DNA from: Verrucomicrobiota bacterium
GTDB taxonomy: Bacteria; Verrucomicrobiota; Verrucomicrobiia; Limisphaerales; AV2
Length of the DNA: 24,031 bases
Reading direction: 5' to 3'
Assembly (NCBI GenBank): GCA_003219345.1
Contig: QHOP01000107.1
Location: 1 to 24,031, forward strand
Part shown: positions 15,844 through 23,327 of the stretch, piece after piece
Numbering within the stretch: position 1 is the stretch's first letter
How the letters are laid out: each line of letters begins with the position of its first letter
Program-made: the position numbers and the translations under genes
Notes under the pieces: generated by a model
Databases searched by the model: none
What the model was told of the DNA's origin: nothing
The model's input: only the letters and a program-made list of their open reading frames with translations

Positions 15844-17037
15844 TCAACAAGTCTCCGGATTTACGCGCGTTGGGCGTAGCTTAGAAAAAAATTTTCGCCG
15901 TAGTAAAACAACCAACGGAACGGTTCGCATCCTGGCAGCCTTGTCAATTGACAATCGGTTCCCATTGAAGGTCAGCGCCGTGACACCGGCTTCCAGGCGT
16001 TTCAATTGTTCCTCGACCGCGCAAGTGGCGAACATTCCTCGAGCGATACTTTGAGCCTCACGTTTCTTCTGTTGCAGGAGTGTAGGATCCTGGGCCGCTT
16101 CGATCAAAGCATTGGCAGCATCGGCAGGCGAGGCCGCATGGTAGAGCCACCCGCCGCCCTTCTCCAATACATGGGTAATACCGGCGGGAATGGCCGGCAC
16201 AACGCAGGCCAGACCACACAGCATTGCTTCAACCATGGCAACGGGCAAACCTTCCGACCGGGAGCAGAGAAAAAAAACGTCGTACGCGGGCAGCTCGCGA
16301 GCCAAGGTCAGAGGGTCAACCCAACCATGAAAAGACACGTCACCAACGTCGCCCTGCCTCTCCAACGCCTTGCGCATCCATGGCTCCAGCGGACCATCAC
16401 CGTAGATATGCCACCGGAACTTTTGACCCGCTTGCCTGCAACTGGCGACAATTTCCGGTATCCAGTGCGCGCGTTTGAGGAAGCGCTCCAGACGCGCGAT
16501 GAAACAGACTTTGAGACAGCCCCTGTTCGTCGTTGTCTCCGGCAACGACGGCGCGTCCAGAAACGCCGGGGCGATTCGATACGGCGCCACCCATCCGGCA
16601 AAGCGATCCCCGCCTCCGGCGCGAACGTGCGCCAATACATCCGGGGTGTTCGCCGTGACCGATTCGAGGAACTGCGTCACCTGTGGCAAGAGATAGGGGA
16701 TATCGACATGTTCATTGCGTTCCAACGAAGAGAAATGTCGGACTCGAGGCATTGATAAGAAACGCAATACATTCAGTTCCTCGATGCCGGAGATGGAATA
16801 GACAACGTCCGGTCGGGTCTGATCAACGGCGCGCTTGTACTCGATCATGCGCGCGCGCCAGCCCTCGCCACTTCGTCGGCGCACCACGATGTAATCGTCG
16901 ACAATGGCGTCCTCAGAATCGTCCGCCACGACAATTTGAGTATGATGGCCGCAATCGCGAAAAAAACCGGCCAACTGAGCCAGGACGAACGTGCTCCCGC
17001 CGCGGCCAGGGAAGTGAGTCAAAAAAGTGACACGCAT
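15844..17037 (-). CDS. GT4-type (GT-B fold) glycosyltransferase
   Basis: The protein has 397 residues. The N-terminal domain starts MRVTFLTHFPGRGGSTFVLAQ, a typical glycine-rich acceptor-domain loop, with RPDVVYSISG at about 75-84. The donor domain has VCFIARLERFLKRAHWIPEIV (K in the phosphate-binding position), IYGDGPLE at about 211-218, and the EX7E element SRSEGLPVAMVEAMLCG at about 259-275, followed by GGGWLYH. It adds a sugar during repeat-unit assembly. ATG 17037 overlaps the stop of the upstream methyltransferase gene (TGATG), and the downstream glycosyltransferase begins 1 nt after its stop, so three genes are tightly coupled. The C-terminal about 45 residues are a basic, partly hydrophobic extension. 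Confidence 0.9.
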   Translation of the reverse strand: MRVTFLTHFPGRGGSTFVLAQLAGFFRDCGHHTQIVVADDSEDAIVDDYIVVRRRSGEGWRARMIEYKRAVDQTRPDVVYSISGIEELNVLRFLSMPRVRHFSSLERNEHVDIPYLLPQVTQFLESVTANTPDVLAHVRAGGGDRFAGWVAPYRIAPAFLDAPSLPETTTNRGCLKVCFIARLERFLKRAHWIPEIVASCRQAGQKFRWHIYGDGPLEPWMRKALERQGDVGDVSFHGWVDPLTLARELPAYDVFFLCSRSEGLPVAMVEAMLCGLACVVPAIPAGITHVLEKGGGWLYHAASPADAANALIEAAQDPTLLQQKKREAQSIARGMFATCAVEEQLKRLEAGVTALTFNGNRLSIDKAARMRTVPLVVLLRRKFFSKLRPTRVNPETC

Positions 17038-17786
17038 CACCCAACAGTTTCGTTTGTCACCTTTTGGGCGACCAATCCGCAGTACGGCGCGTAAGCGGGC
17101 ACATTTGCGGGCAGCCCTTTCAGGCGGGGCAGCGACCGGCGGATGAATTTCAATGCCGCCTTCTGGAGGATATTTCTTGCCTGATGGTCCGCCCAGAAAT
17201 CAAATCCTCCGAACCAACCGCAATCGATGATTCTAAACCCTGATTCTGCGACCATGCGTCCCCAACAGCGAGGTGACATTGCCGCGATATTGTGTCGTCG
17301 GTAATTCTCGAGATCCAGGGAAAGGTGCAGCAGACGCTGAATCCAGCCTCGAAAATTAGGCGTGGAGATTACCAGGTAGCCTTTTTCCTGAACCAATCCG
17401 GCGTGCCGTGCTATCAACCTCGGCCAATCGACAAAATGCTCGATCAGACCGAAGGAGCAGACCACTTCGTAAGTCCGGTTCGGTTGGTATTGCCAGATAT
17501 CGGCACGCTTGATTTCACCCACTCTGAAACCACGGAGCCTCAGCCACGCCGGCAATTCAGTTTCGGCTCGCGGAGTCAAATCGATGCCGTGCAGTTCGTA
17601 GCCAAGTTCGCCCAGCACAGCAAGGTATCGACCGGGGAAGCAGCCGAACTCCAGGCATGTACCGGAGCCGTGCGGCACGAACTTTCGCAGCCAGTGGCGC
17701 ACCGGATCGTCCTCAGACGCGGTCGCCAGCGGCAAGCGAGTGTAGCTTGCGTCCCAATAATTCTGTTCAACTAAAATGCCGTTCAT
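17037..17786 (-). CDS. class I SAM-dependent methyltransferase
   Basis: The product has 249 residues. Motif I is CLEFGCFPGRYLAVL (about 44-58), the strand-2 acidic residue is in LHGIDLTP, and YEVVCSFGLIEHFVDW followed by KGYLVISTPN (motif III) is typical of Methyltransf_23. It likely methylates a sugar or a lipid-linked intermediate; the acceptor is unknown. It follows the flippase gene by 33 nt and overlaps the GT4 start by one base, making a flippase-methyltransferase-GT4-GT operon read leftwards. The ATG at 17786 lacks a good Shine-Dalgarno, but the sequence before it is not protein-like. Confidence 0.85.
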   Translation of the reverse strand: MNGILVEQNYWDASYTRLPLATASEDDPVRHWLRKFVPHGSGTCLEFGCFPGRYLAVLGELGYELHGIDLTPRAETELPAWLRLRGFRVGEIKRADIWQYQPNRTYEVVCSFGLIEHFVDWPRLIARHAGLVQEKGYLVISTPNFRGWIQRLLHLSLDLENYRRHNIAAMSPRCWGRMVAESGFRIIDCGWFGGFDFWADHQARNILQKAALKFIRRSLPRLKGLPANVPAYAPYCGLVAQKVTNETVG

Positions 17787-17819
17787 GCACCATGCGCCCT
17801 GCGTTGATTCAAATCCGCT

Positions 17820-19316
17820 TCAACACTGCGTGATAATCTGCCTGAGCGATAAAGTCCCGCCCGTTTCGCTTTTCCTGGCCAGTCCTCGCAAGAACGACCA
17901 GGTCAGACCCGAAATCAAACCGCCCGCGGCACTAACTATCACCACGACCGCCGGTCGCCAACTTTGTTGAAAACCCGGCAGCAACAGGAAGGCGATGAGG
18001 AGGCTGACCAGCACACCGGCCAGGGCTCGCGACCATACTTTCACAAGCAATTTCATTGGAGACGTATTGACCTGCCGGGCATATATCCGAAACAAAGGGA
18101 ATAGAGTGCCAAACCCTGTGGAAACAAGAAATGCCGCTGCCACGCCGTTCAGTTTGAAAAAATGCCCGAGTGGAATGGCCAGCACCGTGCCCGCGATCAA
18201 CTCCCGCTCAACATAACGGCATAGAGTGGTGAAGCGTCCCACCCCAAGCAGATAATAGCCGGCCGCCGACCAGAGACCGCTGACCAGATTTCGCGCCAGC
18301 ATCAGCCAGACCACCAGCGGCGCGGCCGTCCACTCGCGTCCCATGTACCAACGTGTCAAAGGGATCAGGGTCAAGGCCAAAGCTCCGATCGCCGCCCCAA
18401 ACATCCAGGCGTTCAAATATAGCAAAGGTTGGCCCAGGTTGCTTTCCTGTTGGCTCCGTTGTGCGATGATTGGCCAGGAGGCTTCGCTCAATGATTGCAG
18501 GACGCTGCGCAGAACAGCGAACAACCGCGAGAGTACACCGTAAACTGCCGCTTCATAGGCGCCACACACGGTTCCCACGATCACCAGATCGATCGTGAAC
18601 AAGAGCGTGATGGCGGCTTGCGTTCGCACGCACGCCAGACCGTCGATCTTCAGACGGTTGAACCATTGCCAAAAATCCGTTGGGGTCCGAAAATGGACAA
18701 ATCGGTAGGCGGGCTGAATTCTTTTAATCGCCACCCACGTCAGTAGCCACATTGTGGCCGTGCTCGTTGCCGAGGAAAATGGAAAAGCCCAAAGCCCAAG
18801 ATTCAACTCAAAGCCGGCCCAGAGGCCCGCGAGTGTCGCCCAGGACTGGAGGGAGCCGATGAGGAAAACCAGGGATTGCGCCTTCAAGCCGATGAGCAGC
18901 ATCATTTGGTTGGAAATAAAAAATCCGATCCCCGTGATTAGGCCGAGGCTAAGAAAAAAAGCGAGCGTTTGTCCCGATTGCTGCGCGATGCCTGTCAATG
19001 AATAGAGGCCGATGCCCAACGTCGAGATTAGCGCCACCAAAACTCCCAACCATGTGTTGAATCCCTCCGCGAACGTAAGCAATCGTTCCCTTTCCGTGAT
19101 GTCGGAGCTCGAGAGCAGTCGCTGGTTAACGGGAGTGATGAAGCCGATGCCGATGACCGGCAAGTAGCTGAGAATCTGTATCGCTATCAAAACGACGCCG
19201 TAAGAGGACGGACTCAAATGACGTGCATAGAGCCGCAATGTCGCCAGCCCCACGATCAAAGAGGAGGCAGTGGAGAGAATTCGAAGTAAAACAGCCAGTC
19301 TGAAACTCGAGAGCAT
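17820..19316 (-). CDS. Wzx-like polysaccharide flippase (MOP superfamily)
   Basis: The 498-residue protein is hydrophobic throughout, with roughly 12-14 membrane helices and short loops. The N-terminus FRLAVLLRILSTASSLIVGL followed by RLYARHLSPSSYGVVLIAIQ is the usual start of Wzx/RfbX-type flippases, where a loop of the form L.P..YG.. follows helix 1. Length fits the family (about 420-500). It would move the undecaprenyl-linked repeat unit to the periplasmic face, just before the ligase or polymerase acts. It is the first gene of a leftward operon with the methyltransferase and two glycosyltransferases, and it diverges from yajQ across a 136-nt spacer. The exact substrate cannot be read from the sequence. 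Confidence 0.87.
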   Translation of the reverse strand: MLSSFRLAVLLRILSTASSLIVGLATLRLYARHLSPSSYGVVLIAIQILSYLPVIGIGFITPVNQRLLSSSDITERERLLTFAEGFNTWLGVLVALISTLGIGLYSLTGIAQQSGQTLAFFLSLGLITGIGFFISNQMMLLIGLKAQSLVFLIGSLQSWATLAGLWAGFELNLGLWAFPFSSATSTATMWLLTWVAIKRIQPAYRFVHFRTPTDFWQWFNRLKIDGLACVRTQAAITLLFTIDLVIVGTVCGAYEAAVYGVLSRLFAVLRSVLQSLSEASWPIIAQRSQQESNLGQPLLYLNAWMFGAAIGALALTLIPLTRWYMGREWTAAPLVVWLMLARNLVSGLWSAAGYYLLGVGRFTTLCRYVERELIAGTVLAIPLGHFFKLNGVAAAFLVSTGFGTLFPLFRIYARQVNTSPMKLLVKVWSRALAGVLVSLLIAFLLLPGFQQSWRPAVVVIVSAAGGLISGLTWSFLRGLARKSETGGTLSLRQIITQC

Positions 19317-19452
19317 CTCAATGACTTTGCCTCAGATGCCCATATCTTGTTCCCAATCGTCTGTCATCCTCAAACTATTGGAAAAAGTCTCCGCGGCGTC
19401 GATCCTTTTAGTCTCTCCTTTATTTTTCGCGCCTCAGAGCTACTCTTCTGTC

Positions 19453-19938
19453 ATGCCATCATTCGACATTGTCTCACAAGTGAACCCGATGGAAATCGAA
19501 AATGCCGTCAATCAGGCCAGAAAGGAACTGGCCAACCGGTTTGATTTCAATGGGAGCAAAGCCGAGATCGTCCTCGAAAAAAACGAAATCAAGTTGGCTG
19601 CCGAAGACCAGTTCAAGATCAAGGCGTTGCTCGAAATCGTCATCGGCAAGCTGGCCAAACGCAGCATCAGCCTCAAAAGCGTGGACAAAGGTGAGCCGGA
19701 CCTTTCACCGCTCGGCCACGCAAGGCAGGTCATCAAAATCAAGCAGGGCATCGAGACGACCGTGGCCAGGCAAATCACGGGGTTCATTCGCGACGGCAAA
19801 TTTAAGGTGACGACGCAGATTCAGGGCGAGGAAATTCGCGTGACCGGCAAGAGTCGGGACGAGTTGCAGGCAGTCATTGCCGCCGTGCGTGCCCACGACT
19901 TCCCCGTCGCCTTGAGTTTTCAGAATTTCCGGGATTGA
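19453..19938 (+). CDS. yajQ: YajQ family nucleotide-binding protein
   Basis: The 161-residue protein matches the family from end to end. It starts MPSFDIVSQVNPMEIENAV, then RFDFNGSKAEI, then KLAAEDQFKIKALLEI, then KQGIETTVARQITGFIRD, and ends VTGKSRDELQAVIAAVRAHDFPVALSFQNFRD. The family has two ferredoxin-like domains and binds nucleotides or RNA; in Xanthomonas a member is a cyclic di-GMP effector. The role here is unproven. ATG 19453 is chosen because every known YajQ starts MPSFD; the frame is open to 19270, but those 61 residues overlap the flippase start region and look non-coding. It is the first housekeeping gene to the right of the polysaccharide locus. Confidence 0.95.
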   Translation: MPSFDIVSQVNPMEIENAVNQARKELANRFDFNGSKAEIVLEKNEIKLAAEDQFKIKALLEIVIGKLAKRSISLKSVDKGEPDLSPLGHARQVIKIKQGIETTVARQITGFIRDGKFKVTTQIQGEEIRVTGKSRDELQAVIAAVRAHDFPVALSFQNFRD

Positions 19939-19951
19939 ACCCGAGGCGCGA

Positions 19952-20164
19952 ACCACTGATGAACGCTGATAGGCGCTGATCAAACGCGAGGCGGCGCGAC
20001 TCGCGCGAATGCGCAACCACGGACTTCCTCAGCCGGCCGGATCCGACACCAAACCTGCTGAACCACGGATTCACACGCAGACGGGGAAATGAATCGGTGT
20101 TCATCCGCAGTTCGAGAAGTTCCGGTTGGGCATTCATTCGCGTTGATTAGCGTTCATCAGCGGT
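19952..20164. repeat. 213-bp element with inverted terminal repeats
   Basis: The left end ACCACTGATGAACGCTGAT (from 19952) is the inverted, nearly identical match of the right end ending at 20164, whose complement reads ACCGCTGATGAACGCTAAT. Inside is a second, weaker inverted pair (CGGATTCACAC near 20068 and the complement of GTGTTCATCCG near 20097). It fills the gap between yajQ and the hpnA-like gene and overlaps the last codons of the latter. ACCACTGATGAACGCTGAT-type sequence is a kind of dispersed intergenic repeat I associate with Verrucomicrobiota and Planctomycetota; it encodes no protein. Confidence 0.65.
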
Positions 20165-21206
20165 CCAAACCTTCTGCCTCTCTTGTGTACCCGTTCGCGC
20201 GAAACCACTCCACCGCGTCCATCAGCGCCTGTTTTGGCGGCGTCTGCGGCAGGCCGAGTTCGCGAATCGCTTTGCCGGGACTGAACCACATCTTGTGCTT
20301 CGCCATGCGCACCCCGGCCAGCGGCGCTTTGGGCGGTCGGCCCGTCAGCCTGGCTATGGCCTCGCTCACGTGCGCGGCGGTCATTGCGACGGAATATGGA
20401 ATCCGCATTTTTGGCGCGGGCACGCCTGAGATTTCTTCGAGGACGGCGAACGTCTGTTGCATCGTCCAGTTCCCTTCGGCGTTGCCCAGAATGTAGCGCT
20501 CGCCGATGCAGCCTTTTTGGGCGGCAAGGATCTGGCCGATCGCGACGTCGCGCACGTGCACCCAGTTCAGGCCGGTATCGAGGTAGGCCGGCATTTTGCG
20601 GTCCAGAAAATCGACGATGATCCGGCCGGTCGGCGTCGGCTTCACGTCGCGGGGGCCGACGGGCGCGCTTGGGTTGACGATGACCACCGGGGCGCCCTTG
20701 GCCGCCAGCTCGCGCGCGACGACTTCGGCCTTCCACTTCGAGAGTTTGTAGTGGTTGATCATCTGCGCCTCGGAAACGGGTGTGGCTTCGTCCGAGGGCA
20801 CGATTCTCTCGTCCGCGGACTCCCGTCCGCGGCTACGGGTTATTCGCGGTAAACCGATGCAGCCGACCGTGCTGGTATAGACGATGCGCGAACAGCCGGC
20901 GTCTACTGCAGCTTCTATGACGTTGCTCGTGCCTTTGACGTTCGCGGCGTACATCGGCGCGTAGTCGCGCAGCCACAGGTGATAGCTCGCCGCCATGTGG
21001 AAGCACCAATCGCAACCGCGCATCATCGCGATGAGCTTCACGCGCTCGCTCACATCGCCGTTGACACGTTCGAAGTCCGCGCCTTGCAACCCGTGCGTAT
21101 CACTTTCGGGCCGCAACAGCCCCTTCACCTGATGACCGCGCACGACCAGTTCGTGAACGAGGTTCGCGCCGATGAACCCGGACGCGCCGGTGACGAAGCA
21201 TCGCAT
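20157..21206 (-). CDS. HpnA-like NAD(P)-dependent sugar epimerase/reductase
   Basis: The 349-residue extended SDR has TGASGFIGANLVHELVVRGH at the N-terminus (nucleotide binding), NGDVSE, FHMAASYHLW, YTSTVG, the YKLSK catalytic pair (about 153-157), then VIVNPSAPVGPRDVKPTPTG and FSPGKAIRELG. These blocks match the hopanoid-associated sugar epimerase HpnA / dihydroflavonol-reductase-like group. No hopanoid gene is nearby, so the substrate is open. Residues about 121-137 (RITRSRGRESADE...) are an extra segment compared with the family, encoded by a palindromic repeat. The stop codon lies inside the right end of the 213-bp repeat, which may have changed the C-terminus. ATG 21206 is directly followed by the first strand, so the start is firm. 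Confidence 0.87.
   Translation of the reverse strand: MRCFVTGASGFIGANLVHELVVRGHQVKGLLRPESDTHGLQGADFERVNGDVSERVKLIAMMRGCDWCFHMAASYHLWLRDYAPMYAANVKGTSNVIEAAVDAGCSRIVYTSTVGCIGLPRITRSRGRESADERIVPSDEATPVSEAQMINHYKLSKWKAEVVARELAAKGAPVVIVNPSAPVGPRDVKPTPTGRIIVDFLDRKMPAYLDTGLNWVHVRDVAIGQILAAQKGCIGERYILGNAEGNWTMQQTFAVLEEISGVPAPKMRIPYSVAMTAAHVSEAIARLTGRPPKAPLAGVRMAKHKMWFSPGKAIRELGLPQTPPKQALMDAVEWFRANGYTREAEGLDR
20813..20832. repeat. perfect palindrome inserted in frame in the hpnA-like gene
   Basis: CCGCGGAC-TCCC-GTCCGCGG on the plus strand is an 8-bp perfect stem with a 4-nt loop. In the coding sense it is preceded by CGTAG and encodes RGRESAD. The protein segment it belongs to (about 17 residues) is not part of the normal family alignment as I remember it. 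Confidence 0.65.
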
Positions 21207-21385
21207 GGCTGGGTTATTGATGGTTCCGGCGCTGAATTCAAATCAATTTGCCGACAAGGTAGCCGCCGAAGTCATGAAGCGGATCTGGCATGCCCACTTT
21301 CTCCGAGTCCTCAGGTTGCCGAGCGACGATCCGCGCGGGAGTTGACTTGATTCCTGGAACCGGCGGCACGGATGCGGCCAAACCG

Positions 21386-21403
21386 GCAGCCAGGGATGGC
21401 TGC
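21386..21403. repeat. CGTAGC-hairpin element in spacer
   Basis: GCAGCCA-GGGA-TGGCTGC is a perfect 7-bp stem with a 4-nt loop, and the opposite strand reads CGTAGC directly before it. It has the same plan as the palindrome at 20813-20832 (CGTAGC, stem, GGGA or TCCC loop) although the stem sequence differs. It lies in the 254-nt spacer between the hpnA-like and TPR genes. Confidence 0.55.
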
Positions 21404-21420
21404 GCTACGCGGCCAGCTGC

Positions 21421-21448
21421 TTGACTTGAACCGGTGCTGTGCAATTAT
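21421..21448 (+). promoter_or_regulatory. candidate sigma-70 promoter for the TPR gene and mtnA
   Basis: TTGACT (21421-21426) is a near-consensus -35 box. After 16 nt comes AATTAT (21443-21448), which matches TATAAT at four of six positions. Transcription would begin near 21455, leaving almost no leader before ATG 21461, or a short leader if ATG 21485 is used. Confidence 0.4.
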
Positions 21449-21460
21449 GCCGCCGGTTTT

Positions 21461-21871
21461 ATGCCGCCCAAACGAGCGAAAAAAATGACGCGCGATCAGG
21501 AACGCAGCCTGGACATCGAGATCGGGTTCCTAGAAGGCGTGGTCCGCCGCGATCCGGGTTATATCGATGCGCTGCAGATCCTCGGCGACAACTACACGCG
21601 CCGCGGCCGTTTTGAAGACGGTCTGAAGGTGGACGAGCAGTTGGTTCGTCTGCGGCCCGCCGATGCGCTGGTGCATTACAACCTGGCTTGCAGTTATTCG
21701 CTGACCGAACAATTCGAGGCCGCCGCCGCGGCTTTGAACCGTGCGCTTGACCTCGGTTACCGCGATTTCAAATGGCTGACCAAGGACCCGGACCTCGGCA
21801 AACTGCGCAGACATCCCCTCTACAAAAGGATTCGCGACCGCATCAAGGCGATGGAGATCAAAATACACTGA
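21461..21871 (+). CDS. small TPR protein
   Basis: The 136-residue protein has a basic N-terminus and two tetratricopeptide repeats, at about residues 33-65 (IDALQILGDNYTRRGRFEDG) and 66-101 (ALVHYNLACSYSLTEQFEAA). The ending LTKDPDLGKLRRHPLYKRI is the TPR end-of-group type closure often seen on such short proteins. It has no signal peptide and is probably a cytosolic scaffold; no partner can be named. The mtnA gene starts 43 nt downstream on the same strand. The start may be ATG 21461 or ATG 21485 (MTRDQERS); the frame is also open to a GTG at 21434. A candidate promoter lies directly upstream. Confidence 0.8.
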   Translation: MPPKRAKKMTRDQERSLDIEIGFLEGVVRRDPGYIDALQILGDNYTRRGRFEDGLKVDEQLVRLRPADALVHYNLACSYSLTEQFEAAAAALNRALDLGYRDFKWLTKDPDLGKLRRHPLYKRIRDRIKAMEIKIH

Positions 21872-21914
21872 ACTCCGCGGTTGCCACAGGGTGCAGGGCG
21901 GGTAGTTTGTCTTC

Positions 21915-23054
21915 ATGAACGTCACGGTTGGCCGGCGCACGCGGCGTTACCGCACCGTTGCATTCGAGGCCAGCGAAAACGCGGTGCTGCTTATCGAACA
22001 ACGGCTGCTGCCGCACCAATTCAAGGTCATCGCAACGCGCGACTTTCGCGAGACGGCCCGCGCCATCCAGGACATGATCGTGCGCGGCGCCGGCGCCATC
22101 GGCGCAACGGCGGCCTACGGGTTGGCCCAGGGAGCGCGCGTGTTTCACGGCACAGACATCGAGAGATTTTCCCGTCACGTTGAAACGGTTTATCAAACGC
22201 TCAAGGCCGCGCGGCCGACGGCAGTTGATCCCGTCAACGCGATGAACGAGGTCCGCCGGGTCATGAGCTCAGGCGAGACCGTATCGAAACGACAGACGCT
22301 GGCGCTGGCTGCGGCGGAGCGATTCGCCGGCGATGACGTGCAGCATTGCGAGGCGATTGGCCGGCACGGAGCTCCGCTGATCCGCGACGGGATGCGGATT
22401 CTGACCCACTGCAACGCGGGGTGGCTCGCTTTTGTGGATGTCGGCACGGCAACAGCGCCGCTCTATGCGGCCCAGGCGCAAGGGAAAAAATTTCATGTCT
22501 TCTGTGATGAGACCCGCCCGCGTTCGCAAGGCGCGACATTGACCGCCTGGGAGTTGGCGCAACAGGGAATTTCGCACGAAGTTATTGCTGACAATGCTGC
22601 TGGCCATCTGATGCAGCGGGGTGAAATCGATCTGATCATCGTCGGGAGCGACCGCACACTCGGGCGCACCGGCGAGGTGGCGAACAAGATCGGCACCTAC
22701 ACCAAAGCCGTCCTGGCCGAGCGCCACAACATCCCGTTCTACGTGGCGATTCCACTCTCGACGATTGACTGGGAGCTTTCGTCCGGGCGCGACGTTCCGA
22801 TTGAGGAACGCGATCAAAGTGAGGTGCTCGGTGCCTGGGGCGCTGTGAGAAATCCGAAACCCGAAACCCGAAATCCGAAATCAACGAGTCGCGTCTATGT
22901 GCGCGTCGCCAATCCCGCCAGCGGGGCGCGCAATCCGGGTTTTGACGTGACGCCTCCGGAACTGATTACGGGCATTATCACGCCGGAAGGAATTCTTAAG
23001 CCGAACGAGCTTTGGCGCAATCGTCGCAGACTCGATTGTCGGGCACGAGGGTAA
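21915..23054 (+). CDS. mtnA: S-methyl-5-thioribose-1-phosphate isomerase
   Basis: The enzyme turns methylthioribose-1-phosphate into methylthioribulose-1-phosphate in methionine salvage, in the cytosol. Family blocks are present in order: DMIVRGAGAIGATAAYGLA (about 53-71), LTHCNAG with the catalytic Cys166, DETRPRSQGATLTAWEL, GSDRTLGRTGEVANKIGTY with the catalytic Asp246, and IPIEERD-like VPIEERD, then NPGFDVTPPELITGIITPEGI. At 379 residues it is slightly longer than usual (about 340-370). The excess is RNPKPETRNPKST between EERDQSEVLGAWG and the NPGFDVTP block, encoded by a 7-nt tandem repeat. Catalytic residues are intact, so it is probably active. ATG 21915 follows the TPR gene by 43 nt. 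No SAM riboswitch is seen upstream. Confidence 0.93.
   Translation: MNVTVGRRTRRYRTVAFEASENAVLLIEQRLLPHQFKVIATRDFRETARAIQDMIVRGAGAIGATAAYGLAQGARVFHGTDIERFSRHVETVYQTLKAARPTAVDPVNAMNEVRRVMSSGETVSKRQTLALAAAERFAGDDVQHCEAIGRHGAPLIRDGMRILTHCNAGWLAFVDVGTATAPLYAAQAQGKKFHVFCDETRPRSQGATLTAWELAQQGISHEVIADNAAGHLMQRGEIDLIIVGSDRTLGRTGEVANKIGTYTKAVLAERHNIPFYVAIPLSTIDWELSSGRDVPIEERDQSEVLGAWGAVRNPKPETRNPKSTSRVYVRVANPASGARNPGFDVTPPELITGIITPEGILKPNELWRNRRRLDCRARG
22850..22882. repeat. 7-nt tandem repeat inside mtnA
   Basis: Four full units of AAAYCCG (AAATCCG, AAACCCG, AAACCCG, AAATCCG) and a partial fifth (AAATC) lie in frame in mtnA and encode RNPKPETRNPK. The opposite strand would read SDFGFRVSDF-type sequence, a pattern often seen as spurious peptides from this repeat class in intergenic DNA. 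Confidence 0.75.
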
Positions 23055-23203
23055 AACTCGGGTTATATCTTGGCTTAGCGGCGGCGGTGCTGCCGCGCGT
23101 AGCCCCGCCGCGGCACACCGGCGCGCACCTGAAGCAATTGAGGACACTACTACAACTTGCCCTTGCGTAGCCGGGGAACTCATTTATGCTGCGCGCGTCG
23201 ATG

Positions 23204-23278
23204 GGCGGAGTAGCCAAGTGGTAAGGCACGGCTCTGCAAAAGCTGTATGCGTCGGTTCGATTCCGACCTCCGCCTCCA
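23204..23278 (+). tRNA. tRNA-Cys (anticodon GCA)
   Basis: The cloverleaf folds from the sequence. The acceptor stem is GGCGGAG (23204-23210) with CTCCGCC (23268-23274). The anticodon stem is CGGCT/AGCTG around the loop CTGCAAA, giving anticodon GCA. The T-arm is GTCGG-TTCGATT-CCGAC. The discriminator base is U (23275), as expected for tRNA-Cys, and CCA is encoded at 23276-23278. There is no long variable arm. Its 3' end is a likely integrase target, since an integrase gene follows on the same strand. Confidence 0.95.
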
Positions 23279-23327
23279 ACTCCAAGCAGTTTGTTTGTCA
23301 ACGAGTTGCGGAAACCAGAGGAGGAAG

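Noticed and set aside
19270..19452. 61-codon extension of yajQ
   Set aside because: YajQ proteins begin MPSFD, which is at 19453; the extension overlaps the start of the divergent flippase gene.
21872..21914. SAM riboswitch or other RNA leader before mtnA
   Set aside because: Only 43 nt separate the TPR gene and mtnA, too short for a SAM riboswitch, and no conserved core is seen upstream of the TPR gene.
23055..23203. Small gene or terminator between mtnA and tRNA-Cys
   Set aside because: The 149 nt are very GC-rich with weak stems (GCGGC...GCCGC) and two CGTAGC words, but no T-tract and no convincing frame.
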